From Perognathus longimembris pacificus (taxonomy: Eukaryota > Chordata > Mammalia > Rodentia > Heteromyidae): a stretch of 64,000 nucleotides of DNA. The first letter of the stretch is position 1. Each line of letters starts with the position of its first letter. The notes beneath the pieces were generated by a model. It did no database searches. It saw nothing but the letters and a program-made list of their open reading frames with translations, and was not told where the DNA came from. The stretch spans positions 43,207,149 through 43,271,148 of the forward strand of contig NC_063166.1 in the NCBI RefSeq assembly GCF_023159225.1. Reading direction: 5' to 3'. Made by a program: the position numbers and the translations under genes. Below are positions 21,190 to 33,500 of the stretch, in pieces.

Positions 21190-22117
21190 ATTTTTTGATA
21201 AGGGAGCCAAGATAATGCAGTAGAAAAAAAGCACAACCTCTTTAACAATTGGTATTGGGAAAATTGGGCAGCCATATGCAGAAAACTAAAAGTGAATCTC
21301 TGTTTTTCACCATGTGATAATATCAATTCAAAGTGGATCAAAGACCTCAACATCAGACCCAAAACTCTGAAACTACTGCAAGAAAGAGTAGAAGAAACAC
21401 TAGAACTTATAGGTACAAGAAGAAATGTCTTGAATAGAGTCCCAGGGGTGCAACAGATAGGAGAGAGACTTGACAAGTAGGACTAAAATTAAAAGTTTAA
21501 ATTTAAAGTTTCTGCACAGCTGAGGACACAGTTACTAAACTAGAAAGACAGCCAACAAACTGGGAAACGATATTTATCAGCAATATATCAGACAAAGGCC
21601 TAATATACAATATATAAAAAGAGGTGAAGAAACTAGCCCCTCCCAAACCTAATAAATCTATGGCTAAATTGGCAACACAGCTAAGGAGAGACTTCTCAGA
21701 AGAAGTAAGAATAGCAAAGAAACACATCAGGAAATGCTCATCATCCCTGGACATAAAGGAAATGCAGATCAAAACAACTCTGAGACTCCACCTCACCCCA
21801 GTTAAGATTAGCCAAACTTGTGAACTTGAACAAAAAGTGTTGGCAGGGATGTTGGGGAAAATGAACCCTATTGCACTGCGGGTGGGAATGTAAACTAGTA
21901 CAACCACTCTGGGCAGCAATCCTAGGTTCCTCAAAAAACTGAACATAGACCTTCCCTATGACCCAGCCACACCACTCCTGGGCATATACCCTGGACATCT
22001 CGAGCCAGGATATGATAAGGACACCTGCATCTCCATCTTCATTGCTGCACTAGTCACAATAGCCAAGAAGTGGAAACAGCCCAGATGCCCCAGAATAGAT
22101 GAATGGGTATCGTTGTA

Positions 22118-22440
22118 CACAACTATAATCCCAGCACTCTGGAGGGTTGAGGGCTTGAGGCCAGCTAGGTTCAAGCCTTGTCTCAAAATAACAAGTAAGC
22201 TGGGCACCCGTGGTTTCTATCTTTGATCCTAGTTACTTGGGAGGCTGAGATCTGAGGACTGCAGTTCAAAGCCGGCCTGGGCAGGAAAAATCCTTAAGAC
22301 TGTTATCGCTAATTAATCACTGAAAAAAAAAAAGCTGAAAGGAGAACTGTGGCTCAAGTAGTACAGTGGTAGCCTTGAGCTAGGGACAAGCTCAGGGACA
22401 GTGCGTAGCCCTGAGTTCAAACCCCAGGACCAGCACACAC
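22118..22440 (+). mobile_element. B1-like SINE followed by composite B1-like/Geo SINE
   Basis: A short B1-type copy at about 22118-22200 (ATAATCCCAGCACTCTGGAG). Then a composite copy at about 22200-22435 with right unit ACTGTGGCTCAAGTAGTACA. Confidence 0.8.
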
Positions 22441-22474
22441 ACACACACACGCACGCACACACACACACACACAC
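22435..22474. repeat. (CA)n microsatellite
   Basis: About 18 CA units with a CGCACG interruption, at the end of a SINE. The following 22475-23060 contains only a weak Geo-like remnant near 22520-22590 and otherwise nothing recognised. Confidence 0.95.
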
Positions 22475-23064
22475 AGCACACAAGAAAGCAACCCAACAAA
22501 AACAAAATAGATGTAGTTGTGCTGCAAGTGTGGTTACAGTTGTAGAGCACCTGAAGTACAAGCCCTTGAGCTTAACCCTATCAGTGGCAAATATGTATGT
22601 GCTTGTATGTGTATGTGTGTGTTTCCTTAATTTTTACTCCTGTGCACACAGTAGGCAGAAGAAGATGCACACATTGGAAAATGGTAGGGATGGTAGGGAC
22701 ATCACTGGAAATCTCCAATCAGCCTGTGCACAGCACTCTCCTAGCAAGCAAAACTTCTGGTTTTACTCAGCCCCAGTGTTCAGCCGACACTGCTTTGGAG
22801 CTTACTGGCCTGATCCCTTGTCCCCTCTCGGCCATCTGGGTATCACTATTTTAACTCAGCAACAGATGGCAACAGAGTCGCAGTGGCCACATGGAGTGTG
22901 GCATAGATAAAGAGGTCAGTTCTCGCTTTCCACCTTGCCATCCCCTCCCAACCTGACTGCCCCATCAGTGGAGATAACAGGAGCCCAGGCTTTCTCTTCC
23001 TTTTATCTTCTTTCTTCATCTCTCTCTAATACACGTGATCCCCATGTTATCCTCTGGGACTTTT

Positions 23065-23268
23065 TAATTTTTTTTGGCCAGTCCTGGGGCTTGAACTCAG
23101 GACCTGAGAATTGTCCCTGGCTTCTTTTTGCTCAAAGCTAGCACTCTACCACTTGAGCCACAGTGCCACTTCTGGCCTTTTCTATATATGTGATGCTGAG
23201 GAATCGAACCTAGGGCTTCGTGTATATGAGGCAAGCACTCTTGCCACTAGGCCATATTTCTAGCCCCC
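23065..23268 (-). mobile_element. IDL-Geo SINE
   Basis: Poly-T, right unit (CTACCACTTGAGCCACAGTG), then left unit with reverse-complement B box GGAATCGAACC, ending TCTAGCCCC. Confidence 0.9.
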
Positions 23269-23329
23269 TCAGGAACATTTTGAGATAAATAAATAAAAAT
23301 ATAAATAAATAATGTAAATTTCTTGGCCA

Positions 23330-23590
23330 CAGGGCATGGCGGTACACACCTGGAAACCCAGCACTCATGAAGCTGAAACAAAAAGACCTCAACTTCAAAG
23401 TCAGCCTGGGCTACCCAGAACAGTGGCTCATGCCTCTGGCTACTCTGGAGGCTGAGAGAAGGACCTGAGTTTGAGGCCAGCCTGGGCAGAAGACTTTGAA
23501 AGATTCTATCTCAAAAATAAAGAACAAAAGGCAGGGTCTGGAGTTGTGCCTCCATTGGTAGATTGCCTTCCCAGCAAGTTCAAGGCTTTG
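23330..23590 (+). mobile_element. Two B1-like SINE pieces with a diverged right unit
   Basis: GGCATGGCGGTACACACCTG begins one B1-like copy. CAGTGGCTCATGCCTCTGGC begins a second. A diverged tail unit follows (GGAGTTGTGCCTCCATTGGT). Confidence 0.55.
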
Positions 23591-23976
23591 AGCTCAAACT
23601 TGTCACTGGACAGAGGTGAGGTTTAGTGAATTTCCCCTTCAAATATATGAACTCTTCACTTAGGGTCCTTGGTATTGGTAGCAGAATAAGAATATCTGGA
23701 CAAGTCACGGTGGTAAGAAAACTTGGCAGAGCTCTATTGAGCAAGTAAACAAGCAGGAAAACAGACAGACAAAAAAGCAAACAGAAGGGCAGGGGCACAC
23801 TCTAGCAGAGTGTGGGTGTTCTTATAGGGAGAAACACAGAGAGACATACACACACACACACACACAGCTTCTTGGGCTGTTCGGGTATTTATAGGGTAAA
23901 GGCAGGGATTCAAAGTTATGCAAAGTTATATCTTTTGCTCTAATCACACTTGGAACTACTTTCTGAGTTCCCAGCT
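23591..23976. other. Unclassified sequence with a short (CA)n run
   Basis: Includes a CA run near 23849-23866. No gene seen. The flanks of the 24-kb insertion contain repeated variants of GAATGCATCC (for example near 25094), suggesting an unrecognised repeat. Confidence 0.4.
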
Positions 23977-23991
23977 AAGAATGCATCCTGC

Positions 23992-24943
23992 TACATAAGC
24001 TTTCTAATGGTGTCTTCAGAAATTTATAAAATGTAAGTACTGATTTGGTTGGTCTTTAAGATGTGTTTAACTGTGAGGCTATTTAATAATGTGGATGTGA
24101 TTTGTCATCTAGTATTAAGTTCTTAGTCATTGATTTTTGTGCTAAAAAATTATAGGAAAGAGGGAAACTGCAGCTTTCATTACAGACTCCTTGACTCCCT
24201 GTGGAGTTACCATAAACTCCCATTTTGCCTCTGGGTAGTGGGTTTTCAGCATTTATCTCGGGCTTCAATTTGCTAAAGCTGTGCACATATGTAAAAAAAA
24301 AGAAAAAAGAAAAAATAGATTATTTTAGGGGGAGTTGTAGGTGTAGAATTATTGCTTATGTCATTTCTTAAGCAGTTAATGCTCTTAATGCTTAAAAGAA
24401 GGCTAGCGTTGTTTGCACAAAAAGTTGGTGATTCCCTCCCCCAAATAGTAATGAAATTACTTCTGTTGAGTAAACTTTTTTTTGGGGGGGGGCCAGTCCT
24501 GGGGCTTGGACTCAGGGCTTGAGCACTGTCCCTGGCCTCTTCCCGCTCAAGGCTAGCACTCTGCCACTTGAGCCACAGCGCCGCTTCTGGCCGTTTTCTG
24601 TATATGTGGTGCTGGGGAATCGAACCTAGGGCCTCGTGTATCTGAGGCAGGCACTCTTGCCACTAGGCTATATCCCCAGCCCTGTTGAGTAAACTTTTTA
24701 TGTCATCTTATAATAAAAGCTGAAAAAAACCCTTTGTGTCTATTTATAATAAAAATGCTTTTCTATATGTACCCTTGATAACAGATTTTGACGAAATCAT
24801 GTAAGATGAATGGTACAGTAGATGTAAAAGAAATTCAGTTTAAAAGAACATCTGTTTTTACATTAAATGTTTATTTGAAATCAAATGATTTTGTACATAA
24901 ATCTCAATAATATAAAAGCTGTGTTCTTTTAAAAAAAAAAAAA
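23992..24943 (+). pseudogene. Processed, 5'-truncated transcript copy (3'UTR), parent unidentified
   Basis: This segment is flanked by a perfect 15-bp duplication, AAGAATGCATCCTGC, at 23977-23991 and 24944-24958. It ends in an A tail (about 24931-24943) on the plus strand. That is the signature of an mRNA copied by L1 machinery. The body is AT-rich and non-coding, with AATAAA at 24710, a second ATAATAAAA near 24749 and CAATAATATAAAAG 30 bases before the tail. It looks like the 3'UTR of a cellular mRNA whose coding part was lost by 5' truncation. I could not name the parent gene. A minus-strand SINE at 24481-24682 was inserted later. Confidence 0.8.
24481..24682 (-). mobile_element. IDL-Geo SINE with 17-bp target duplication
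   Basis: Flanked by TGTTGAGTAAACTTTTT at 24464-24480 and 24683-24699. Starts with a G run in place of part of the T tail. The sequence is close to the copies at 3191 and 55663. Confidence 0.95.
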
Positions 24944-25364
24944 AAGAATGCATCCTGCCATAAAACAGATCCTTATCCATGAGACAAGGAGGTGCCTGCT
25001 ATCTACATTTTGGGACAGGAGGTGACTTAAGTTTGGGGAAGCATTTTCTCAGAAAGGCCTACATCCTGTCAGACAAGTGTTAATTCTTAGGGTGAGGAAT
25101 GCATCCCTGAGGAAGGAATGTATCCTGTTGTTGCCCTTTGAAGCAAGGATGGCACTTCTATGTTTCTAAGCACCACATCTCTGAGTTGCGTTCACCATGC
25201 CTCAGTTTCTTTAAGTTATCCTGCATAATTTTCCCTAATATGACATTTGTTCCCTTAATGTTGAGGGAAGTACATGAAGGAATATCTCTTGTATTTGCTG
25301 TAAGCTGACCATGACTCATTTTCTCCTAGTTTATCAGGCTTCATCCTTAAAAAGATCAAAGGTC

Positions 25365-25630
25365 CATGCCTGGTGCTGGTGGCTCACACCTGTAATCCCA
25401 GCTACTCAGGAGGCTGAGATCTAAAGAGCAAGGTTCAAAGCCAGCCTAGGCAAGAAAATCCATGAGATTCTCAACTCCAGTTAACCACAAAAACAAAAAA
25501 CATAAGCAAACAAACAAACAAAAAAACACCCTGGAAGTGGAACTGTGGCTCAAGTGGTGAGGTCCTAGCCTTGAGTAAAGAAGCTCAGGGACAGTGCCCA
25601 GGCTCAGAGTTCAAGCCCCATTTAAAAGCA
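25365..25630 (+). mobile_element. Composite B1-like/Geo SINE
   Basis: Head GCCTGGTGCTGGTGGCTCAC; junction has an expanded (CAAA)n stretch near 25493-25520; right unit AACTGTGGCTCAAGTGGTGA. Confidence 0.85.
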
Positions 25631-26510
25631 AAATAAATATCAAACATAGATCCAAAGCCAGATCCAGGTAGCATTTGGTCTCAGTTGATTCCCATGGCTC
25701 TGGGCTCAAAGCTAAGCCTTTTCTGGCCTCTGTCTTCCCATCAAGTGAAGATATAGAGCCACCAGTGGCTTCTGTGAGGGTTGCCTGAAACCCAGATGAG
25801 GTCCTAGGGATTTACATTGGAAGAACAGTGACAGACAGCTGACACAGAGCACACTTGGGTAGTTACACAGCATCTGGGCAAATCACAGCTGTGCTCAGCA
25901 CGCGTTGCCAGCCCTCCTTGCCTGTCACCCTCCCTTTGCTGTAATGACTTCCCCACTGCCCTGGCTCTAAGCAGGTCACACTTGAGCCTCCACCCAGTCT
26001 GAAGGGAGCTCAGCATGGTGCCCTCCTTTCCCCAAGCCACACTTTTCTCGGTTCCAAGCACAGGAAACATTTTTGTCCTTCACGCTAGTGTACAGTTCTC
26101 CACACCAGAACCCTTAGCCAGTGTCACTCCTGGAAGCTTTGGAACTGGAATGGGGGAAAAAAAGATGGAACAAAAAAAATTAGCTAGACATGCTTCCTAA
26201 TTCAGCTGAGATTTATGGAAGAGAACAGGCCCCTCTCCCCTCTGTGCTGATCCTGAGCTGCGGTAGACCAGCAGGGGTGCTATGGTTCTGTCTGGCACAC
26301 AGTCTGCCAGAGACATGAATGGTAGCCTGTTCAGGAGCATCTCCAGCAGAGTCTGAGTTTCACATCTCTTATTCTTCATAATGCTAAACGCACATTTCAA
26401 ATGGGAAAATCTGACTTGTGCCCATATAAATTAAATAAATGCCACAGCTCTTATCCAACTCACTAGTTAACAAGGATACCAGGAAGGTATTAAAACAAGT
26501 TCAGAGGAGA
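25631..26510. other. Apparently unique sequence
   Basis: No repeat recognised. Open frames on both strands (for example 25804-26070 minus and 26015-26200 plus) have no known domain and no coding-like features. Confidence 0.4.
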
Positions 26511-26514
26511 ATTT

Positions 26515-26722
26515 GAACCAGGTGCCAGTGGCTCTTCTTTGTAGTCCTAACTATTTAGGACACTGTGATCTGGATTTGATGCCAGCTTGGACCAAAATGT
26601 GCATTAGACTCTGTCTTCAAAATAACCAACAAAAAAGCCATGTGTCTCAAGTGAGCTCCAGACTAGCAAGCAAGCCCAAAAAACGCAAGGTCTTGAGTTC
26701 AAGCCCTAGTCCTGGCAATAAA
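26515..26722 (+). mobile_element. Composite B1-like/Geo SINE, diverged
   Basis: CCAGGTGCCAGTGGCTCTTC at the head and TTGAGTTCAAGCCCTAGTCC at the end. Confidence 0.7.
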
Positions 26723-26899
26723 AATTAACAAATAAATATTTAAATGGAGAAATTGAATAACATGTATATTCTTGACCAGACAAAATTAGTCATTAATTAC
26801 TGTAAAAGAGGTTGGTACCATTGCTTTCTTAGAACTTAATTTTTATCCATAGGGAGATTTTTTTTCTTTCTTTACTTGTTGGGAGATATTTTTTTTTGA

Positions 26900-27210
26900 A
26901 AGCCACAAAGTATGGTGGCTCAGCTACTTGGGAGTCTGAGACTGAGAGGATTTCATTGAGGTAAGCATTGGCTAAAAAGTTCCTGAGAGTCCCTCCACCA
27001 CTCGCAAGAAACAAGCCAGATATAGTGGTACACATCTCTAGTCCTAGCTACATGGAAGGCATAAATAAGAGGATCTTGGTTCAAGCTGTTAGAAAAAAAA
27101 ATATCTAAAGCAAAAAAAAAAAAAAAGAAAGAAAGAACTAGAGATGTGGCTCAAAGCACAGAGTGTATGCCAAGCAAGCTCAAGGCCAGTTATAACCCCA
27201 GACTAAAAAG
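26900..27210 (+). mobile_element. Degraded B1-like and Geo-like pieces
   Basis: TATGGTGGCTCAGCTACTTG, AGTGGTACACATCTCTAGTC and AGATGTGGCTCAAAGCACAG mark three diverged SINE parts. Confidence 0.5.
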
Positions 27211-28033
27211 AGAAAAAGAAAAGCCTTAGTCAACAGAAAGCCCCTGGATAGTGACCAGCACTTGCCTTGAAGGGACACTCTAAGCTTTGTCCAAGGACAA
27301 TATTTTTTCCTGGCAATTCCAACAAACACTGAAAGACGATTAATTTTGCTTTAGAAAAACATCACCTTCATGGGAGAAGAGGACATCAAGGCTTGTGGAG
27401 CAGAGACCCTCACCCCATTGACTTGACCAGCCCATGGCACATCAGGACTCTGAGAACAGTCCTAGAGGGCCAGGGCACCTGGCTTACACTGGCCACTAGG
27501 GGATGCTGAGCTCACTCATTCATCCATTTGCTCCCTTGGCAGCTCATACTTTCTCCCTCCATTCTAGGTCCTGCTATGAATCTATGTCCCTGCTCAACCC
27601 ACTCAATATAATCTGAGGTCAGGCTTGTTACTGTTCTTCATGGAGCCCCTACAGTGTGTCCCCCAGGCTCTGGAAATGCAAAAGAAAGCAGTGTTTAGAC
27701 CAGTTTGAGAAAGGGCCATGAGTAACAGTAGCATCAGAGATCCTGGACTGTGAATAGACTCAGAAATGATAAGGTGACAGCAGCTAGGTGTGACTTGGCC
27801 CCCTCTCTGTGCCAGACTTTGGTCCTTCAGGCCCAAGTGGATGTCATTTAAGGATGGGCTACAACTTCACAGCTAAGTTTCCATTGAGTAGAAAGGAAGT
27901 ACCACTCACTCTGAGAAGGGAAGCTCCTGTGTGCTTTGTTTTGTGGTGCTGGGGATGGAATCCTGGCCATTGTGAGTCCTAGATGAATTCTCCTCCATGG
28001 AGCTACATGCTCAGTTCCTTTGCTTTACCACTT
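27211..28033. other. Apparently unique sequence
   Basis: No repeat family or exon recognised. Near 27945 the phrase GTGGTGCTGGGGATGGAATC resembles an old SINE remnant in reverse orientation. Confidence 0.4.
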
Positions 28034-28046
28034 TCAGAAAAGTTTA

Positions 28047-28257
28047 TTTATTTATTTATTTTTTGGCCAGTCCTGTGGCTTGGACTCAGGGCCTGAGCAC
28101 TGTCCCTGGCTTCTTTTTGCTCAAGGCTAGCACTCTGCCACTTGAGCCACAGCGCCACTTCTGGCCGTTTTTGGTATATGTGGTGCTGGGGAATTGAACC
28201 CAGTGCCTCATGTATACAAGGCAGGCACTCTTGCCACTAGGCCATATTCCCAGCCCC
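28047..28257 (-). mobile_element. IDL-Geo SINE with target duplication
   Basis: Flanked by TCAGAAAAGTTTA at 28034-28046 and 28258-28270. The tail is (TTTA)n rather than pure T. Confidence 0.94.
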
Positions 28258-28288
28258 TCAGAAAAGTTTATTAAAGAAGGAGTTAGTA

Positions 28289-28489
28289 GGGCTGGGAATG
28301 TGGATTAGTGGTAGAATGCTTGCCTAGCATGCATGAAGCCCTGTGCTCAATTCCTCAGCACCACATAAACAGAAAAAGCCAGAAGTGGCGCTGTGGCTCA
28401 AGTGATAAGAGTGCTAGCCTTGAGCAAAAATAAGTCAGGGACAGTGCTCAGGCCCTGAGTTCAAGCCCCAGGACTGGCCAAAATAAAAA
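28289..28489 (+). mobile_element. IDL-Geo SINE
   Basis: Inserted about 30 bases from the preceding minus-strand copy. Probable duplication AAGGAGTTAGTAG versus AAGGAGGTAGTAG at the two sides, with one mismatch. Confidence 0.9.
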
Positions 28490-28534
28490 AGGAGGTAGTA
28501 GCACAGAACTAATTTCTTCTTTCCTTTTCTTTCT

Positions 28535-28770
28535 TTTTTTGTACCAAAAGTGAGATTTGATCTCATTATCTAATTGCTGTCTCTTAGCTTCTCCCCTCAA
28601 GGCTGGCACTCTACCATTTGAGCCATCACTCCCCTTCTCACTTTTTGGTATATAATTGGAAGTAAGAATCTCACATATTTTCATGCCTTAGGCTGGCTTT
28701 GAACGGATATCCTCAGAGCTCAGCCTCCTGAGTAGCTAGGATTATAAGCATTAGCTACCAGCACCTAGCT
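28535..28770 (-). mobile_element. Composite B1-like/Geo SINE
   Basis: Right unit CTACCATTTGAGCCATCACT, then head CAGCCTCCTGAGTAGCTAGG in reverse complement. Confidence 0.85.
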
Positions 28771-29345
28771 CTAGAACTGAATTCAGGTGATCAAAATTGA
28801 ACAACACTCTACTTTCCAACCTAAGATAATATTACCAGGGAGGGAGCTTTGTGAACCTGCAGTGTGTCATGCTCTTGGGAAAAATGTTATTTATTGTTAA
28901 TTTTGGAGCTGGTATTGTTCTGTCTTTGATTCGTCCCCGGTGAATGGCCAGGAAAATGTGAACAGTCCAAGCTAATGTTTGCCTGCTTGGGCCTCAGTGG
29001 GAGCGACAGTGAGATTATTACAGAGCTATGGAGGGAGGTTAGCAAGTGCTTTGTCAAGGTTTCCCCATGTGGAGGGGGAATGTTTGAAGGAAGATGTCTC
29101 CTGGGAGGAAGAGCTAGCTGCCTCAATGGTAGGGAGGTGTGCTGGGGGTGGGGGGTGTTAGGCCCAAGCGCAGACCCAGTAGAGTGAGGATTTGGCAGTT
29201 CATCTTCCCGAAACACTAAAGCAAAACCGAACAGGAGGCGGTGTGTGGAGCTCAGTGGTGGCCTCGTTGGTTTTTTTTCTTTCTCTCCTCTCTTGTCCCC
29301 CTCCCCTCCTCTCTCCTCTCTCCTCTCTCCTCTCTCTCTCCTCAA
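28771..29345. other. Unique sequence ending in a (CT)-rich low-complexity tract
   Basis: No gene recognised. 29275-29345 is a polypyrimidine TCTCTCC tract; the open frames over it are artefacts of base composition. Confidence 0.5.
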
Positions 29346-30045
29346 GGTGTGTTGCCCAGGCTGGTTTCAAACTCACACTCCTCCTGCCTCAGCCTCCCAA
29401 ATACTGGGAACACACTGGCACACCTGGGATGAATGCTGCTTTCTTACTCACTGAGAAACACTCTTCTTTGCAGACCATCTGTGGATACAGAGTCTTTTAC
29501 CTGTAGTCCCTGCTACTTTGTAGCTACATGGCAAGAGAATAGCAGTCTGAGGCTGGAATCAAGCAGAAACTGGAGCCCTTTCCTGAAAAGTAACTAAAAC
29601 AAAAAGGGTTGGGGGTGTGGTTCAAGTGGTAAAGCACTGGGACACAGTTCAATCACGAGACCTTGAGTTCATGTTTTACCACTGCCAAACCAACAGTAAC
29701 AGTTGTTGGACATAGTGGCATATGTCTGTAATCCCAGCTACAATGGAGTCAGAGGTAAAGGGATTAAAGCCAAAGACTTGAGATTCTTTCTGAAAAATAA
29801 CTACAGCAAGCCAAGCACTGGTGGCTCACATTTGTAATCTTAGCTACTCAGGAGGATGAGATCTGAGGATCAAGATTCAAGACCAGCAGAAAAGTCTGTG
29901 AAACTCCTATCTCCACCAACTACCAAAAAAGCCAGAAGTGGAGCTGTACCTCAAGTAGTAGAGGGATGCCCTTGAGCAAAAGGAGCTCCGGGTCAGCACC
30001 CAGACCCTAAGGTCAAGCCCCATGACAAGACAAAAAAATAAAAGA
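29346..30045 (+). mobile_element. Cluster of B1-like and composite SINE pieces
   Basis: A minus-strand B1-like piece at 29346-29425 (CTCCTGCCTCAGCCTCCCAA). Plus-strand fragments at about 29500-29690 and 29700-29800. A better composite copy at about 29810-30040 (CACTGGTGGCTCACATTTGT; right unit GAGCTGTACCTCAAGTAGTA). Confidence 0.7.
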
Positions 30046-30289
30046 AGTAAATAAAGCAACTAGTAATTCTAAAATCATAGAACATCATGGACTGAGAACA
30101 AATCATGTTAAGTGATGTGAGCAAAACTCATGTGCAGAAGCTAGATCTAATATATACAGAAACATTATAGATTATATAGGATTCTAGACAATCACACAAA
30201 ATGAGAACCAAAGAGGATATTCTTAGGAGAGGAACACAAAGGTGTTGCATGCCTTTGTGCATTTGATCATAGAAAATAATATTTAACAA

Positions 30290-30556
30290 AATGAACTCCA
30301 GGAATAGGAAACAAGAGGTCTTTTTTGTTGTTGTTGCTGTTTCTTTTTTCTTTGTCTTCTTTGTTCATTTTTCTGTCTTTGGGAGGGTAAGGGGGGGACA
30401 CAGAAATGGGGGGACAAAGGATTAAACAAACGCAGCAGTGGTACTCACTAGACACTATGTTGAAAATGAACTATACAACTTGTGGGTGGAGATGGGAGGG
30501 GAAAACTAGGAGAGAGTGGGAGAGGGGGTGACATTGTCCACAAAGAAATGTACTCT
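30290..30556 (+). mobile_element. L1-3'-end-like retroelement fragment
   Basis: Closely resembles 62920-63190: both contain GAACTCCAGGAAT/AACTCCAGGAA, a GTT/TTTG-rich tract, AGTGGTACTCA, TGAAAATGAACTATACAA and GGTGACATTGTCCA. It ends abruptly at the SINE starting 30557. Confidence 0.6.
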
Positions 30557-33500
30557 TGGGCTGGGAATGTAACTTAGTGGTAGAGTGCTTGTCTAGCATG
30601 CATGAAGCCCTGGGTTCGATTCCACAGTACCATATAAACAGAAAAAGCCAGAGGGAGAGGAAGATGGCACCGCCACAGTAGGGAGGCACCCCGACTCGCT
30701 CCAACTGAGTAGCGAGCTGGGAACTCCAGCACCCAACACCCCATCAAGAACCCAGCAAAACCAACAGCCAGAAGCAGTGGAGAAACACAGGAAACAAAAA
30801 GGAGCAAAAAATAAGAGCTTATAACCTGCACGGAGCCAGAGAATCTCCGGGGTACCCTCCCCCCACCAGCCGACCCTGGACCGAACAGGGCCAGGCTGGG
30901 AAAGGGGACTCATCGAACGACAGACTGACTGCCGAAAACTCATACTGGGAGCACAGAGTCCAGACAGCAGGACTCCATGGACCCCTGGGAGAGAGTGGAC
31001 CAAGACACACGGCGACTGCGGTGACGGGAAGTTCGGGTCCACACAGCCGGGAACAGATGTGAGCAGCAGGGAACCGAGCGGTGCAGAAGGGTAGAGCCGG
31101 GAACGCCACCACAACCTTTCGCCACACCACAGCACCCCACCCCCAAGGACCAATGGTGGCGCGGGACACACACACAATCCAGGACCAGTGAGTCCCCCAT
31201 TACCCCCTCCCCCAACGGGAGACCAGCTATCAGAGACCCAAACCCTACAAAGAAGCTAGAACTCCCTCCCCCTCCCCACCCCAAGGGAACAAAGAACCCC
31301 CAAATCAGGCGGGAAGGTCCCATCAAGCTCTGGGAAGACACAGGACCTAAAAGGGGAAGGGCGGAGCAGTGTCAAGGTAGCAGAGGAGCCTGAACTGGCC
31401 GCACCGGCCCCGCCCCCTTCCCAACAGGGGTACGGGGAACGCAGGCAGTGCAAGCCCCACCAGAGGCGCCTGCTCCTTGCAGACTTTTTCAATCACAGGT
31501 GCTGGTGGGCAATACCAGCCCAGCAGGGACAGCTGGGCCTGATCACGTGTCCCGCTCACATACGTCATGACCAAGTAGGCTTCATCCCACAGTCACAAAA
31601 ATGGTTCAACATCCGTAAATCAATCAACGTAATTCACCACATAAACAGAACTAAAATCAAGAATCACATTGTTATCTCAGTTGATGCCCAAAAAGCCTTT
31701 CACAAAATACAACATCCATACTTATTAAAAGCTCTGGAGAGAACAGGAATAGATGGAACATTCCTCAAAACAATAAAAGCCATATACAACAGACCAACTG
31801 CTAACATCATATTAAATGGAGAGAAACTTAAATCATTCCCCCTAAATTCAGGAACAAGACAAGGATGCCCTTTCTCCCCACTTCTTTTCAACGTAGTGCT
31901 GGAATCCCTAGCCATAGCAATAAGGAAAGAGGAGGACATCAAAGGGATCCACATCGGCAAGGAAGAAATCAAGTTATCCCTATTCGCAGATGACATGATC
32001 TTATATCTGAAGGACCCCAAAAACTCAGTCTCCTAACTCCTACACCTAATAAACCATTTTGGCAAAGTAACAGGATACAAAATCAATACACAAAAGTCAG
32101 CAGCTTTTCTGTACACCAACAATGTTCAAACAGAAAAGGAAATTATGGAAACAATTCCATTTACAGTAGCCAAAAAAAAAAAAAAAGAATATATTACCTA
32201 GGGATCAACTTAACCAAGGACGTGACGGACCTATTTAATGAGAACTATAAAAATCTAATAAGGGAAATCAAGGAAGACACAAGGAGATGGAAAGACCTCC
32301 CATGCTCATGGGTAGGCAGAATCAATATAGTGAAAATGGCCATATTGCCCAAATTGTTATACAAATTCAATGCAATCCCTATCAAAATCCCAGTCACATT
32401 CTTCACTGAAATAGAGAAAGCAATCCATAAATTCATATGGATCAGCAAAAGACCTAGAATAGCCAAAGCAATTCTAGGCAAAAAAAAAAAGCAGTGCAGG
32501 AGGTATCACAATACCAGACTTCAAGCTCTACTACAGGGCCATCATAACAAAAACAGCCTGGTATTGGTATAAAAACAGATCCGAAGACCAATGGATTAGA
32601 ATTGAAGATCCAGAAATAAAACCGCACTCTTACAGTCAGCTGATATTCGACAAAGGAGCTAAAGCCATACAATGGAATAAACATAGCCTCTTTAACTACT
32701 GGTGCTGGGAGAACTGGGCAGCTATATGCAGTCAACTCAAAGTAGACCCTAGCCTATCACCATGCACCAAGATCAACTCAAAATGGATCAAGGACCTCAA
32801 CATCAGATCTGAATCCTTGAAACTACTGAAGGACAGAGTAGGAAAGACGCTAGAACTTATAGGCACAGGAAGGAACTTCCTGAATATAGGAGAGACTCGA
32901 CAAATGGGACTGCTACAAATTAAAAAGTTTCTACACAGCTAAGGACATAGCCACCAAAACAGAAAGACAGCCAACCATATGGGAAAGGATCTTTACCAGC
33001 ACAGCAACAGACAAAGGCCTAATATCTGTCATCTACAGAGAACTCAAAAAACTAAGCCCCTCCAAGCCCATTAAACCAATTAGGAAATGGGCAAAAGAGC
33101 TAAAGAGAGACTTCACAAGAGAAGAAATAAAAATGACAAAGAAACATATAAGGAAATGTTCAACATTCCTGGTAGTAGAGGAAATGCAAATAAAAACAAC
33201 CCTGAGATACCACCTTACTCCAGTTAGAATGGCCTATACTCTGAACTCAGGCAACAACAAATGCTGGAGGGGGTGCGGGGAAAGAGGAACCCTTCTCCAT
33301 TGTTGGTAGGAGTGCAAATTAGTACAACCACTTTGGAGAACAGTATGGAGGTTTCTCAAAAAGCTCAATATAGACCTACCCTATGACCCAGCCATACCAC
33401 TCCTAGGCATCTATTCTAAACAGCAAACCCCAAGATATCAAAAAGACATTTGTTCTTCTATGTTTATCGTGACACAATTCACAATAGCCAAAATATGGAA

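Larger units (their letters stand above)
16737..22110 (+). mobile_element. Degenerate L1 retrotransposon, ORF1 end to ORF2, interrupted by SINEs and an LTR
   Basis: The end of ORF1 is recognisable at about 16737-16863 (translation contains PAKLSF and later LKDTL, with an internal stop). ORF2 follows. The endonuclease begins at 17177 with the LNINGLN block, but the LQETH-type catalytic glutamate is replaced by glycine (GGG at 17297-17299). A nucleic-acid-binding linker is near 18040 and the reverse transcriptase starts at 18673. The FADD metal-binding motif reads LADD at 19638-19649. The C-terminal region runs from 21200 to about 22110, where the element is truncated. Frameshifts and stops occur throughout. 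Four SINE events and one solo LTR interrupt it. It is not functional. Confidence 0.92.

Noticed and set aside
30593..31341. Minus-strand open frames of up to 194 codons
   Set aside because: They are antisense to the GC-rich L1 5'UTR, with no domain and no conserved start.
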